The notes under the pieces: model-generated
Database searches by the model: none
Seen by the model: only the letters and a program-made list of their open reading frames with translations
What the model was told of the DNA's origin: nothing
Shown: positions 17,967 to 26,346 of the stretch, piece after piece
Position numbering within the stretch: the first letter of the stretch is position 1
Layout: every line of letters starts with the position of its first letter
Translations under genes and position numbers: made by a program
Origin: CAZTYW01 sp964617695
Lineage (GTDB): Bacteria > Chloroflexota > Dehalococcoidia > UBA2247 > RBG-13-53-26
Assembly: GCA_964617695.1 (NCBI GenBank)
Contig: CAZTYW010000003.1
Span: 1 to 64,000 of the forward strand
Reading direction: 5' to 3'
DNA: 64,000 nt

Positions 17967-18158
17967 GGGCTGTTTGATCTCGCTTGTGCTCCGCTAGCCC
18001 GCAAAGGTGCAAACAAAAACGAGACAGGGCGGGCACTTTGTACTTTCCTGTAATATATAGGAGGTGGAAGTGTCCATCTTGTTTTTTGAGCTATTGACCA
18101 TGGCGCGCAGAGATATCCGGCCAATGTTAGCTTCAGAGAGAAGAGAAAGAGGTAGGGG

Positions 18159-18671
18159 ATGCTGATAGCGGTGATCGGTGGTAGTGAGTGCTCTGCTGAG
18201 GAGGCGTCTGTTGCCGAGGCAGTAGGGCGGGAGTTGGCCAGGCGAGGGGTCATCCTGGTGTGTGGTGGCCTGAAAGGGGTGATGGAGGCAGCCTGCAAAG
18301 GGGCGAAGTCGGCAGGAGGCACAACGGTGGGCATCCTGCCGGGTAACAGCCGTCATGCGGCCAACCCCTATGTAGATATACCCATAGTCACCGGTCTCGG
18401 GTACGCGCGCAACGTAATCGTGGCGAGATCTGGCCAGGCGGTTATTGCCATTGATGGCAGCTACGGCACGCTGTCTGAGATCGCCTACGCTCTGCAGGAC
18501 GGAATTCCTGTGGTAGGATTGAATACATGGTCACTGTCTTTGAATGGGCAACAGGACGGCTCGATAATCCCGGCCAAGAGTGCCGAGGACGCCGTTGACA
18601 GGGCCATTGCGGCAGCCAAGGGTGAGGTGGAAAAGGCCCCGAACCGTGGAGTCAAGAGCGACAGCGATTGA
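18159..18671 (+). CDS. LOG/SLOG-fold protein (TIGR00725-like)
   Basis: 170 residues. Rossmann-like SLOG fold: AVIGGSECSAEEASVAEAVG, VCGGLKGVMEAACKGAKSAGG and GYARNVIVARSGQAVIAIDG with the PGGxGT-like motif replaced by GSYGTLSE. Related to lysine-decarboxylase-like and molybdenum-cofactor-carrier proteins. The substrate is probably a nucleotide derivative but is unknown. Its 3' end overlaps the GTG start of enolase by 26 bases, implying coupling. Confidence 0.8.
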   Translation: MLIAVIGGSECSAEEASVAEAVGRELARRGVILVCGGLKGVMEAACKGAKSAGGTTVGILPGNSRHAANPYVDIPIVTGLGYARNVIVARSGQAVIAIDGSYGTLSEIAYALQDGIPVVGLNTWSLSLNGQQDGSIIPAKSAEDAVDRAIAAAKGEVEKAPNRGVKSDSD

Positions 18672-19947
18672 ACGAATCAGGGCGCGGGAAGTCCTCGATT
18701 CAAGGGGGAACCCCACCGTCGAAGTTGAAGTTATTCTGCGCGGCGGCAGCACCGGACGGGCGGCTGTCCCATCAGGGGCAAGCACGGGGACTCACGAAGC
18801 GCTGGAGCTTCGCGATGGAGACAGGTCCAGGTTCAATGGCCTGGGGGTGCTTCAAGCTGTGAGGAATGTGCATGAGCAGATAGCCCCGGCCATAATCGGA
18901 ATGTCCGCTCTGGAGCAGGCCGCGATTGATCAGACGATGATCGGGCTTGATGGTACCCCGAACAAGGCGAGACTGGGGGCCAACGCCATCCTGGGGACCT
19001 CGCTGGCCGTGGCTCATGCTGCCGCTGCCTCTTCAGGTGTTCCGATATACCGTTATTTGGGCGGAGATAAGGCCTGCACGCTGCCGGTACCGATGATGAA
19101 CATTCTGAACGGCGGGAAGCACGCGGTTGACTCCACTGACCTCCAGGAATTCATGGTGGTACCTGCCGGGATGGGGAGCTTCGCAGACGCCTTCCGCGCC
19201 GGCAGCGAGGTCTATCATGCCCTCAGGTCCGTGTTGCGAGAAAGGGGTTTGAATACCAACGTTGGTGACGAGGGTGGGTTTGCGCCTTCGCTGAAGTCCA
19301 ATGAGGAGGCGGTGGAGCTGATTCTGATTGCAGTAGAGAAGGCCGGGTACGTGCCTGGCAAGGACTGCTTTGTTGCCCTCGATCCTGCGGCGAGCACATT
19401 CTACCAGGGAGACAGGTACGTGCTGGCCCGGGAGGGTGCTACGTTTGATAGGGAGGAGATGGTAGGGTATTACGCTGAATGGGTGTCAGCGTATCCGATT
19501 GTCAGCATTGAGGATGGCATGGCGGAGGATGATTGGAAGGGATGGCAACTGCTGCAAGAGACGTTGGGCGAAGCGGTCCAGTTAGTGGGGGATGACCTCT
19601 ATGCTACAAACATTGAACGCCTGGAACGCGGTATCGTCGCGGGCGCCTCCAATTCCATCCTCATCAAGCCCAACCAGGTAGGCACCCTGACGGAGGCCAT
19701 CCAGGTTGTCAACAGGGCGCTGCAGGCAGGTTGGACGGCTGTGGTCAGCCATCGCTCCGGCGAGACCGAGGACACGACTATAGCCGATCTGGCCGTGGCA
19801 TTGAATACAGGTCAAATAAAGGCCGGTGCGCCCTGCCGCTCGGAGCGAAACTGCAAGTACAACCGGCTTCTCAGGATAGAGGAGGAGTTGGGCTCGGCAG
19901 CCCATTATGCCGGAAGGATGGCCTTCGACAGGCAGAGACGGCAGTGA
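18646..19947 (+). CDS. eno: Enolase
   Basis: 433 residues; converts 2-phosphoglycerate to phosphoenolpyruvate with Mg2+. Family signatures: IRAREVLDSRGNPTVEVEV, PSGASTGTHEALELRD, NVGDEGGFAPSL, SIEDGMAEDDW (metal Glu/Asp), SILIKPNQVGTLTE (catalytic Lys) and SHRSGETEDTTIADLAV. GTG 18646, preceded by AAAAGG 9 bases upstream, gives the standard family length; the longer reading to 18580 lies wholly in the LOG gene. Confidence 0.95.
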   Translation: MESRATAIERIRAREVLDSRGNPTVEVEVILRGGSTGRAAVPSGASTGTHEALELRDGDRSRFNGLGVLQAVRNVHEQIAPAIIGMSALEQAAIDQTMIGLDGTPNKARLGANAILGTSLAVAHAAAASSGVPIYRYLGGDKACTLPVPMMNILNGGKHAVDSTDLQEFMVVPAGMGSFADAFRAGSEVYHALRSVLRERGLNTNVGDEGGFAPSLKSNEEAVELILIAVEKAGYVPGKDCFVALDPAASTFYQGDRYVLAREGATFDREEMVGYYAEWVSAYPIVSIEDGMAEDDWKGWQLLQETLGEAVQLVGDDLYATNIERLERGIVAGASNSILIKPNQVGTLTEAIQVVNRALQAGWTAVVSHRSGETEDTTIADLAVALNTGQIKAGAPCRSERNCKYNRLLRIEEELGSAAHYAGRMAFDRQRRQ

Positions 19948-20954
19948 TGGAGGTATTGGCCGGAATCCACCAACTGAAGCTGCCGGTTCCGGTTCCTACC
20001 GCTGAACTCACGGAAGTCAACAGCTATCTGATCGAAGGGCAGGACGACTTTCTCCTGGTTGACACCGGCTGGGACACCCAGCAAACTCTCCAAGCCCTGG
20101 AAAGCCAACTGGCTGACGTCGGCGTTGGTTTCGAGGACATCCGCCAGATTATCGTGACGCATTTTCATCCTGACCACTACGGTCTGGCAGGCAAGCTGAA
20201 ACAGCGGTCAGGGGCCACGGTTGCCCTGCACAGGGTGGAGCAGGAATTCGTCCATTCGAGATACGTAGACATGGACGGTCTGTTGGCCGAGACAGCCGAC
20301 CTGCTCCGTCTCCATGGTGTACCCCAGCACGAGTTGCCTCGCCTTCAGAAGGCCTCCCTTGGGGTGAGGAAGTATGTCCTGCCTGTGTTGCCTGACATTG
20401 CTCTCTGTGGTGGTGAGAAGGTCACTCACGGCCGTTTTGATTTTGAGGTGGTCTGGACACCGGGGCATTCACCAGGGCACGTTTGCCTCTACGAGGCGAA
20501 GCGGAGGGTCTTGATCTCGGGCGACCACGTGCTGCCGACGATATTCCCCAATGTGAGCCTGCATCCTCAGTCAGGGGATAACCCGCTGGGTGACTATCTT
20601 CGTTCTCTGCGGGTCGTCGAACAACTGGACGTCGACGTGGTCCTTCCCGCACACGAGCATGTCTTCGCCGGTCTCAGACAGCGCATCAGCGAACTCTACC
20701 GACACCACGAAGATAGGAGAGAGGCCATCGTGAATGTTCTGAAGGAAGGGGCAAAGACTGCCTACGAGGTATCCCTCAGGATTCCGTGGATTGTGAACGG
20801 AGTTGCCATGTCCTTCGAGGAGTTGTCTGCTCTTGACAGGCGATTGGCAGTGATGTCGGCCCTGGCGCATCTTGAACCGCTGTGCGCTGAAGGGAGAGCG
20901 GAGCGACTGCAGCGGGATGGCACCATAGTCTACGGTGCCGCGGGTGCTGGTTGA
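19947..20954 (+). CDS. MBL-fold metallo-hydrolase
   Basis: 335 residues from the ATG whose A is the last base of the enolase stop (TGATG), so translationally coupled. Dinuclear metal motif HFHPDHYG (about residues 71-78), GHSPGH (later His) and ISGDH (bridging Asp) are all present, so it should be catalytically competent. It resembles LACTB2/glyoxalase-II-like hydrolases with a C-terminal winged-helix-like region. Substrate unknown. Confidence 0.85.
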   Translation: MEVLAGIHQLKLPVPVPTAELTEVNSYLIEGQDDFLLVDTGWDTQQTLQALESQLADVGVGFEDIRQIIVTHFHPDHYGLAGKLKQRSGATVALHRVEQEFVHSRYVDMDGLLAETADLLRLHGVPQHELPRLQKASLGVRKYVLPVLPDIALCGGEKVTHGRFDFEVVWTPGHSPGHVCLYEAKRRVLISGDHVLPTIFPNVSLHPQSGDNPLGDYLRSLRVVEQLDVDVVLPAHEHVFAGLRQRISELYRHHEDRREAIVNVLKEGAKTAYEVSLRIPWIVNGVAMSFEELSALDRRLAVMSALAHLEPLCAEGRAERLQRDGTIVYGAAGAG

Positions 20955-21255
20955 AATCGGTTGCTGCGACCTTGCGCCTCTACTGCGTTCGGTATTGGCG
21001 GCGAAGCACTGGCTGGCGCGGCAGTCGGTGGCCGTGCCCGGCCGATGGATAGCCTTGCACGGGGGTTGTCACTTTTGCCGCCGAGGCATTAATGATATGA
21101 TATTGCGGGAACCAGTTCGCTGTTCGCAACCTTGGCATGGCATGCCGGGGCCCTGCTCCTCGGCAGCCAGCATGGAAGTTGGGCTTGACAGCTTGACGTC
21201 GGGTGCAGTCGACGATTGCCAAGGAAGGCAGGTGATTCTATGAAAGGTAGTGCGT
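20955..21255. other. Intergenic region before the bS22-like gene
   Basis: 301 bases. TTGTCA near 21066 followed 17-18 bases later by TTAATG/TAATGA is a weak promoter candidate. A second TTGACA near 21185 has no matching -10. No coding potential seen. Confidence 0.4.
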
Positions 21256-21351
21256 ATGGGGTCTGTTCGTAAGTGGCGGCAAAAGAAAATGGCGAAACAC
21301 AAGCACAAGAAGATGCTTAAGAAGACCCGCTGGCAAAGGCGGCATAAATAA
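21256..21351 (+). CDS. AURKAIP1/COX24-domain small ribosomal protein (bS22-like), 31 aa
   Basis: 31 residues, about half lysine, arginine or histidine: begins MGSVRKWRQKKMAKHKHKK and ends TRWQRRHK. This is the bacterial AURKAIP1/COX24 signature (GSVRKWRxKKMxKHKxKK), known as 30S protein bS22 in mycobacteria and widespread in Actinobacteria and Chloroflexota. AAAGGTAG lies 7 bases before the ATG. A terminator-like hairpin follows 27 bases after the stop, so it is probably an independent transcript. Confidence 0.88.
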   Translation: MGSVRKWRQKKMAKHKHKKMLKKTRWQRRHK

Positions 21352-21377
21352 GTCATTGTTCGTGTAGACGGCGCACC

Positions 21378-21407
21378 CGCTCAGGGCTGCCAAGGCAGCC
21401 CTGAGCG
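21378..21407 (+). terminator. Hairpin between bS22-like gene and GAPDH
   Basis: Perfect 14-base inverted repeat (CGCTCAGGGCTGCC and its complement) separated by AA, so effectively a 13-bp stem with a 4-base loop. No T-run follows, so termination would not be the classic intrinsic type; a processing or stability hairpin is the alternative. Confidence 0.6.
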
Positions 21408-21449
21408 TCGTGTTAGCGTCTCTGCATGGTACAGACAGGGAGGGGTCGA

Positions 21450-22463
21450 ATGGGTACCAAGATCGGCATCAATGGCTTTGGGCGAATTGGCAGGCTCGCC
21501 CTGAAGGCGATCACCCAGAACTATGCTGGCAAGCTGGAGGTGGCGGTCATCAACGACCTCACGGATACGCGGACCAATGCCCACCTCCTGAAGTACGACA
21601 GTACTTACGGTGCGTATCCCGGCAAGGTCGAGGCGAGCGATGACTCGCTCATCGTGGATGGCAAGACGGTAAAGGTTCTGGCCGAGCGGGACCCTGGAAA
21701 GATCGGCTGGGCCGACCACGGGGTTGAGGTCGTAGTTGAGTCCACGGGCCTGTTTACTGAAGGCGGCAAGGCTGCAGCCCATTTCGAGGGCGGTGCCAAG
21801 AAGGTGATAATCTCGGCACCGGCCAAAGGCGAAGATATTACCGTCGTTCTCGGTGTCAACGAAGACAGGTACGACCCCGGCAAGCATCGTGTGCTCTCCA
21901 ATGCTTCCTGCACCACCAACTGCATTGCGCCGGTGGTGAAGGTGCTGCATGAGAACTTTGGGGTGAGCAAAGGCCTGATGACCACGGTTCATGCCTACAC
22001 CAATGACCAGAGATTGCTTGACATGTTTCACCGTGACCTGCGGCGGGCAAGGGCGGCGGCGCTGAATATCATCCCGACCACCACGGGTGCCGCCAGGGCC
22101 GTCACACAGGTCATTCCGGAGCTTCAAGGCAGGCTTCACGGACTTGCGCTTCGGGTCCCTGTTCCCACCGTATCGCTGTGTGACCTGGTGGCCGATCTGG
22201 AGAAGGAGCCTACCGTTGAAGCGGTAAATCAGGCATTACGGGCGGCTTCTGAGAAAGAGCTCGAGGGGATACTGGAGTGTTGTGAGGAGCCACTGGTGAG
22301 CTCGGACTTCAAGGGCAGTCCGGCCAGTTCGATAGTGGACGCCGCCAGCACGATGGTGATTGGTGGCAACATGGTCAAGGTACTGGCCTGGTACGACAAC
22401 GAGTGGGGCTACAGCTGCCGCCTGGCCGACCTTGTTAGCTACATTGTTGACCGGGGGCTGTGA
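21450..22463 (+). CDS. gap: Glyceraldehyde-3-phosphate dehydrogenase, type I
   Basis: 337 residues from ATG 21450 (GGGAGGGG upstream). NAD-binding GINGFGRIGRLALKA, catalytic Cys154 in SNASCTTNCIAPV, partner His in TTVHAYTNDQ and C-terminal WYDNEWGYSCRL. D36 after strand 2 (INDLTD) favours NAD over NADP. It works in glycolysis/gluconeogenesis with the eno, apgM, PFK and aldolase genes in the same window. Confidence 0.96.
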   Translation: MGTKIGINGFGRIGRLALKAITQNYAGKLEVAVINDLTDTRTNAHLLKYDSTYGAYPGKVEASDDSLIVDGKTVKVLAERDPGKIGWADHGVEVVVESTGLFTEGGKAAAHFEGGAKKVIISAPAKGEDITVVLGVNEDRYDPGKHRVLSNASCTTNCIAPVVKVLHENFGVSKGLMTTVHAYTNDQRLLDMFHRDLRRARAAALNIIPTTTGAARAVTQVIPELQGRLHGLALRVPVPTVSLCDLVADLEKEPTVEAVNQALRAASEKELEGILECCEEPLVSSDFKGSPASSIVDAASTMVIGGNMVKVLAWYDNEWGYSCRLADLVSYIVDRGL

Positions 22464-22511
22464 CCCGGCCGCGTCCGGTGACCGGTCATTCCGTCGTGGT
22501 TGCCAGACCTG

Positions 22512-23285
22512 CTAGCGGCGGAACGAAGCCGAGATTTTCAGCGCCTTGTTGTTGCAGGCTTCGACACACTTCCCACACCGAATGCAGTCGGTCGAGTTCT
22601 CGACATCCTCCAACTCTTCGATCTTGACTGGGCACACATCCAGGCATTGCCTGCAGCGATTGCATTCATTGAAGTTGACCCTCACCTTCAGCATGCTCAC
22701 CGGATTGAAGGCCCCGAATATCGCTCCCAGGGGGCAGAGGTAGCGGCACCAGAAACGGCCTATCAGGAAGAAGGCGACAACCGAGACCGCCAGTGTCGCC
22801 AGGTGGACGTAGAAGAAGGTCCCGAAGGACAGCTCAGGCGAGACGAAACGGTGCGGGATGGCGGCGAACAGGCTGCCGGCCGGACAGATTTTGCAGAAGA
22901 GCAGGTCTGCCACGGCCCAGGCCAGTAGCAGGACCAGTCCCAGGACCACGAACTTCGTCCAGGCAGCCCGCCGCAGGTTCACCGGGTCGCCACGTCGCCT
23001 CACCCACAGTACCACGTCTTGAATGGCGCCGAAGGGACACGCCCAACCGCACCAGAACCGCCCCAGGGCCAGGCCGAACACCCCCAGAGTCCCAAGGGCG
23101 TAGAATGGGAAGCTCCCCAGGGCAAGGTGGTTCTGAAGGAGACCTATGGGGCAGGCGAATGCCGCTGCGGGGCAGCTATGGCAATAGAAGAACGGGCCGC
23201 AAACGCCCAGCTTCAACACCTCGAGGAAACCGATGTTGACCAGAGCCAGCGCAACGAACTGCGTCGTCCATCTCAGCTTCCTCAT
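22512..23285 (-). CDS. NapH/RdxA-like membrane polyferredoxin
   Basis: 257 residues. Four or five membrane helices with paired CxxxCP motifs after helices (GRFWCGWACPFGAIQ and GRFWCRYLCPLGAI), plus CHSC...CPIG near the N-terminus. Then a C-terminal cytoplasmic 2[4Fe-4S] ferredoxin (CNRCRQCLDVCPVK, CIRCGKCVEACNN). Such proteins pass electrons across or along the membrane in NapGH, NosR and CcoG-like systems. It follows the 48-residue CxxC protein by 6 bases and is likely the last gene of this redox operon. Confidence 0.87.
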   Translation of the reverse strand: MRKLRWTTQFVALALVNIGFLEVLKLGVCGPFFYCHSCPAAAFACPIGLLQNHLALGSFPFYALGTLGVFGLALGRFWCGWACPFGAIQDVVLWVRRRGDPVNLRRAAWTKFVVLGLVLLLAWAVADLLFCKICPAGSLFAAIPHRFVSPELSFGTFFYVHLATLAVSVVAFFLIGRFWCRYLCPLGAIFGAFNPVSMLKVRVNFNECNRCRQCLDVCPVKIEELEDVENSTDCIRCGKCVEACNNKALKISASFRR

Positions 23286-23291
23286 TGCCTG

Positions 23292-23438
23292 TCAGCCTGC
23301 CAGCCCCAAACAGGAGATGCAGAGAAACCTTACAACGCTCTGGACGAAGCTGTACTGGTCCACTGCGAAGCCGGCCACGAATGCCAGCGATACTGCGATC
23401 AGGACCAGGCGAAATATGAGCGCCCGGTTGTGATTCAT
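23292..23438 (-). CDS. Small membrane protein with C-terminal CxxC
   Basis: 48 residues starting MNHNRALIFRLVLIAVSLAFVA: one hydrophobic helix, then VRFLCISCLGLAG with a CxxC near the end. ATG 23438 lies 3 bases from the N run, so a longer protein cannot be excluded. The CxxC next to the membrane helix and the adjacent NapH-like gene suggest a thiol or cluster relay subunit (inference). Family not recognised. Confidence 0.55.
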   Translation of the reverse strand: MNHNRALIFRLVLIAVSLAFVAGFAVDQYSFVQSVVRFLCISCLGLAG

Positions 23439-23441
23439 CTT

Positions 23442-23541
23442 NNNNNNNNNNNNNNNNNNNNNNNNNNNNNNNNNNNNNNNNNNNNNNNNNNNNNNNNNNN
23501 NNNNNNNNNNNNNNNNNNNNNNNNNNNNNNNNNNNNNNNNN
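23442..23541. other. Assembly gap (100 N)
   Basis: 100 N inside the redox operon. At least part of one further gene is hidden here. Confidence 0.98.
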
Positions 23542-23623
23542 CCAGTGCTAGCCACGCTCTTTGCCAGGACCTCATGAATGCCACGCCTGTAGTTCCTGCT
23601 CCATCAGGTTGGACGACGCTCAA
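23542..23623 (-). CDS. Start of an unidentified gene running into the gap
   Basis: 27 codons open from a TTG that overlaps the stop of the MBL gene (TTGA), or from an ATG 16 codons later (MRSWQRAWLAL) with GGAGCAGG upstream. The visible N-terminus turns hydrophobic, as for a membrane or exported protein. It belongs to the same operon as the MBL and NapH-like genes. Too little remains for a family call. Confidence 0.35.
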
Positions 23624-24462
23624 AACGTAACACGAGTGCCGCTATTGTTGAAGAAGAAGTCTTCGCCAAACTCCTGGGCCAGCCTGACTCCGGCCGGCAT
23701 GCCGGTGCAATGCGAGACCCCCAGTCTCTGGACGCCCATCGCTTTGAGTTCGGCTATTGCCATCTCTATTTGCGCTTCGGATGCACGGAAGAAATGCGTC
23801 CCACCGATGACGGTGTGGACGAGGTCAATCCCGGTCACCTTCTGGGCATGGCGCAGAGTATTGATAATGCCGCGGTGAGCGCAGCCCAACACTACCACCA
23901 GCCCCTGGTCTATCTTGATGAATAGAGCCTGATCGTCCCCGAGAGGATCGGGCATAAACCGGCCGCCCTCCTTGATGCAGAGACCGGGATCTATCATCTC
24001 ATAGTCGGTGATCATGGGTATTTCGCCGCTTGTCACCACGCTGTCCGATAGCCACGTTGGCTGGCTGGTCAGCTTGAAGACGGCTCCCAGGCTCTCGAGT
24101 TCTTCCTTCTGGAAGGGTATGCCTATGTACGCTGAGTAGTCGATCTCGGGGACGTGAGCATACTTGTTCGTCCAGGCGTGGGGGTGAGCGATGATTTCCA
24201 CCTGCTTTCTCGTCTTGCCCAGCACCTGTCGCAGGCCGCCGGTGTGGTCGTAGTGGCCGTGGCTGAGCACTATCGCATTTATGTTTGACCACTCTGTGCC
24301 CAGGATGTCGCCGTTGTTGACGGCGGATACGTTCTGCCCCGCGTCGAGCAGAACGGTGAGGTCGTCCACCTCGACCAGCACGCTCAGTCCCCACTCCCCC
24401 AGCAGCCCCCGCGGTATTGCGGGGGCTGTGTTCTCGCTCAAAGTGGTCAATCTCAGCTCCAT
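23620..24462 (-). CDS. MBL-fold protein, dihydropterin-RFAP synthase-like family
   Basis: 280 residues. Metal motif SHGHYDHTGG (about residues 67-76), later GCAHRGIINT and GVSHCTG, all characteristic of the COG1237 branch named for 7,8-dihydropterin-6-methyl-4-(beta-D-ribofuranosyl)-aminobenzene-5'-phosphate synthase. Most members have unknown roles. It sits 16 bases after the HoxU-like ferredoxin and in an operon of electron-transfer genes. Confidence 0.82.
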   Translation of the reverse strand: MELRLTTLSENTAPAIPRGLLGEWGLSVLVEVDDLTVLLDAGQNVSAVNNGDILGTEWSNINAIVLSHGHYDHTGGLRQVLGKTRKQVEIIAHPHAWTNKYAHVPEIDYSAYIGIPFQKEELESLGAVFKLTSQPTWLSDSVVTSGEIPMITDYEMIDPGLCIKEGGRFMPDPLGDDQALFIKIDQGLVVVLGCAHRGIINTLRHAQKVTGIDLVHTVIGGTHFFRASEAQIEMAIAELKAMGVQRLGVSHCTGMPAGVRLAQEFGEDFFFNNSGTRVTF

Positions 24463-24478
24463 CTGTCAGCAGTCCCCC

Positions 24479-25126
24479 CTAGTCACCACCGTTCTTGAGC
24501 ACCAGTGCGCCGACAGGGCAGACCTTGACGCACTCCAGGCAGCCGCTGCAGTTCGAATCGGCCAGCGGAACGTTGTCAAAGGTGCTGATCACAGTATCAA
24601 TGCCGCGACGCACGAAGTCCAGGGTCCCGACGCCTTTCTCGGTGCACACCCAGACACATTTGCTGCAGAGGACGCACTTGTTTGGATCGTAGACAAAGAG
24701 CGGATGGCTCGAGTCTACCGGCAGAGACTTGGGTATGGCTCTGAACCGTTGCAGTTTCAGCTTGAGACCCAGTCGCTTTGCGAGCCGCTGCAGTTCGCAG
24801 TCGCCTTGTCTGGCGCAGGTTCGGCAGTCTATATGATGATGTGATAGGAGCAGTTCAAAGGCCGTGCGGCGGAGCCGGTTGACCCGTGGCGTGTTGGTAT
24901 GTACTACCATTCCATCTTCGACCATCTCGCTGCAGGCAGCAACTGGCGACCTCCTGCCCTCTATCTCAACGAAGCAGAGACGGCAGCCGCCAAAGGGCAG
25001 GTCTGCCTCCCTGATGGCGCAGAGGTTGGGGATGTAAATGTCGTTGTCAAGGGCTGCCCAGAGTAGCCTCTCTCCCCTGGGGGCCTTGATCTCCACATCG
25101 TTGATGATCAGACTGACTGGGTCCAT
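24479..25126 (-). CDS. HoxU/NuoG-N-like iron-sulfur protein
   Basis: 215 residues from ATG 25126. Order of clusters: N-terminal [2Fe-2S] plant-type domain (cysteines in PNLC, GGCRLC and AAC, about residues 36-65), the NuoG-type Cys/His motif HHIDCRTCARQGDCELQ (about 96-112), then two [4Fe-4S] motifs (CVLCSKCVWVC, CSGCLECVKVCP). This is the small diaphorase or electron-entry subunit of hydrogenases, formate dehydrogenases or NuoG-like complexes. No NuoF or hydrogenase large subunit is adjacent. First gene of the cluster leading to the NapH-like protein. Confidence 0.87.
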   Translation of the reverse strand: MDPVSLIINDVEIKAPRGERLLWAALDNDIYIPNLCAIREADLPFGGCRLCFVEIEGRRSPVAACSEMVEDGMVVHTNTPRVNRLRRTAFELLLSHHHIDCRTCARQGDCELQRLAKRLGLKLKLQRFRAIPKSLPVDSSHPLFVYDPNKCVLCSKCVWVCTEKGVGTLDFVRRGIDTVISTFDNVPLADSNCSGCLECVKVCPVGALVLKNGGD

Positions 25127-25426
25127 GCTGAGAAATAGCATCCCCTGAGTGCAATCGCCGCTGGGGCATAGTAATGGCTGAGCGGTCGCCTGGTCAAGCT
25201 ATCCTGTCCGTGGCAGGCTGACGAGGGTTCCTGGACGATTCCTGTGACCAATGGACTCGTATTGAAAAACGGCCAGACGCAAAGTAGAATTGACTGGCAA
25301 GCCAGGTGTGCACGCAGGGAGACGTTCGTTGCCCCGTGTGTACGGACTTCTCGCACCGGCGAGGCTGGCACGCATTTGCGGTCTGCCTGGCTCAGAAGCC
25401 CACAAGCAATTGGAAGGAGGAAGACT

Positions 25427-25744
25427 GTGACCTTGGAGATCAACGATCGGAACTTTGAGCAGGAGGTACTCAAATCCGACCTGCCTGTTGTGGTGGACTT
25501 TTGGGCTCCCTGGTGCGGACCGTGTCGTATGGTCGGCCCGACAGTGGACAAGCTGTCGGAAGAATACGAGGGCAGACTGAAGTTCTGCAAGCTGAATGTG
25601 GATGAAAACCGCGACATGGCTGCCAAATACCAGGTCATGAGCATTCCCCTTCTGCTGTTCTTCAAGGATGGTCAACTGGTTGACCAGAGTCTTGGTGCTG
25701 TGCCTGAAAGGACGCTGCGTTCGAAGGTAGAGGAGCTTCTGTAG
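25427..25744 (+). CDS. trxA: Thioredoxin
   Basis: 105 residues; active site WAPWCGPCRM (about residues 27-36), conserved cis-Pro in MSIPLLLFF and C-terminal LRSKVEELL. GTG start at 25427 with GGAAGGAGG 6 bases upstream; the longer reading is unconserved. Cytoplasmic protein-disulfide reductase. Confidence 0.95.
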   Translation: MTLEINDRNFEQEVLKSDLPVVVDFWAPWCGPCRMVGPTVDKLSEEYEGRLKFCKLNVDENRDMAAKYQVMSIPLLLFFKDGQLVDQSLGAVPERTLRSKVEELL

Positions 25745-25855
25745 AGTCAGATTGTCCTGGGTGGTAAGGCCTGCGTCGAGGAATGCCAGTGTCCAGTTTT
25801 GTCAACAGTCCTTCCATCACGGTAGTTGTATCGTAGCCTGCCTTTTCTCCCCTGC

Positions 25856-26323
25856 TTAAAGAGGCTCGATTCTGCGGTAGGGCTTTTTCCATGGCTCCCT
25901 GCGAAGTGCCAGGTAGTCCTTGGCAGCCGCCCTGAGGGTGCTGGCTGCTAGAACTGAGCAGTGGACTTCTGACTCTGGCAGCCCGTCCAGCCTTTCAATG
26001 ATGTCGTCCTGAGTTACCAGCAGAGCTTCGGAGACCCTTCTCCCTCTGGCCATCTCTGTTGCGGCGCTGGCACAGGCGATAGTAGCGGCGCAGCCATCAC
26101 TCATGAATCTGGCGTCAGAGATTCTGTCATCTTTCACCCTGAGGCAAATCTGTATTCTGTCGCCGCAGGGGCTGGTCAATCTCGCCCATCCATCGGGCTT
26201 CTCGAACTGCCCGACATTCCGCGGATTCAACAAGTGGTCGATGACGGTCCCGGAGTAGAGTCTCTGCAGCTCGGTCTCGACCGATCCCCCAGGTCCGTCC
26301 AATGCGTTGATCCGCTCTGGCAC
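25856..26323 (-). CDS. IscU/NifU-N-like iron-sulfur scaffold protein
   Basis: 155 residues if started at GTG 26323 (AAAGAGGAGG directly upstream, short spacing); the start is uncertain. Core is YSGTVIDHLLNPRNVGQFEKPDG with cluster-ligand cysteines in SPCGDR, DGCAATIAC and VHCSVLAAS. It would assemble [2Fe-2S]/[4Fe-4S] clusters, but no cysteine desulfurase is adjacent. It follows the glycyl-radical activase by 23 bases on the same strand, so it may supply clusters to it (inference). Confidence 0.8.
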   Translation of the reverse strand: MPERINALDGPGGSVETELQRLYSGTVIDHLLNPRNVGQFEKPDGWARLTSPCGDRIQICLRVKDDRISDARFMSDGCAATIACASAATEMARGRRVSEALLVTQDDIIERLDGLPESEVHCSVLAASTLRAAAKDYLALRREPWKKPYRRIEPL

Positions 26324-26346
26324 GCCCTCCTCTTTCCAGCGGTAGG

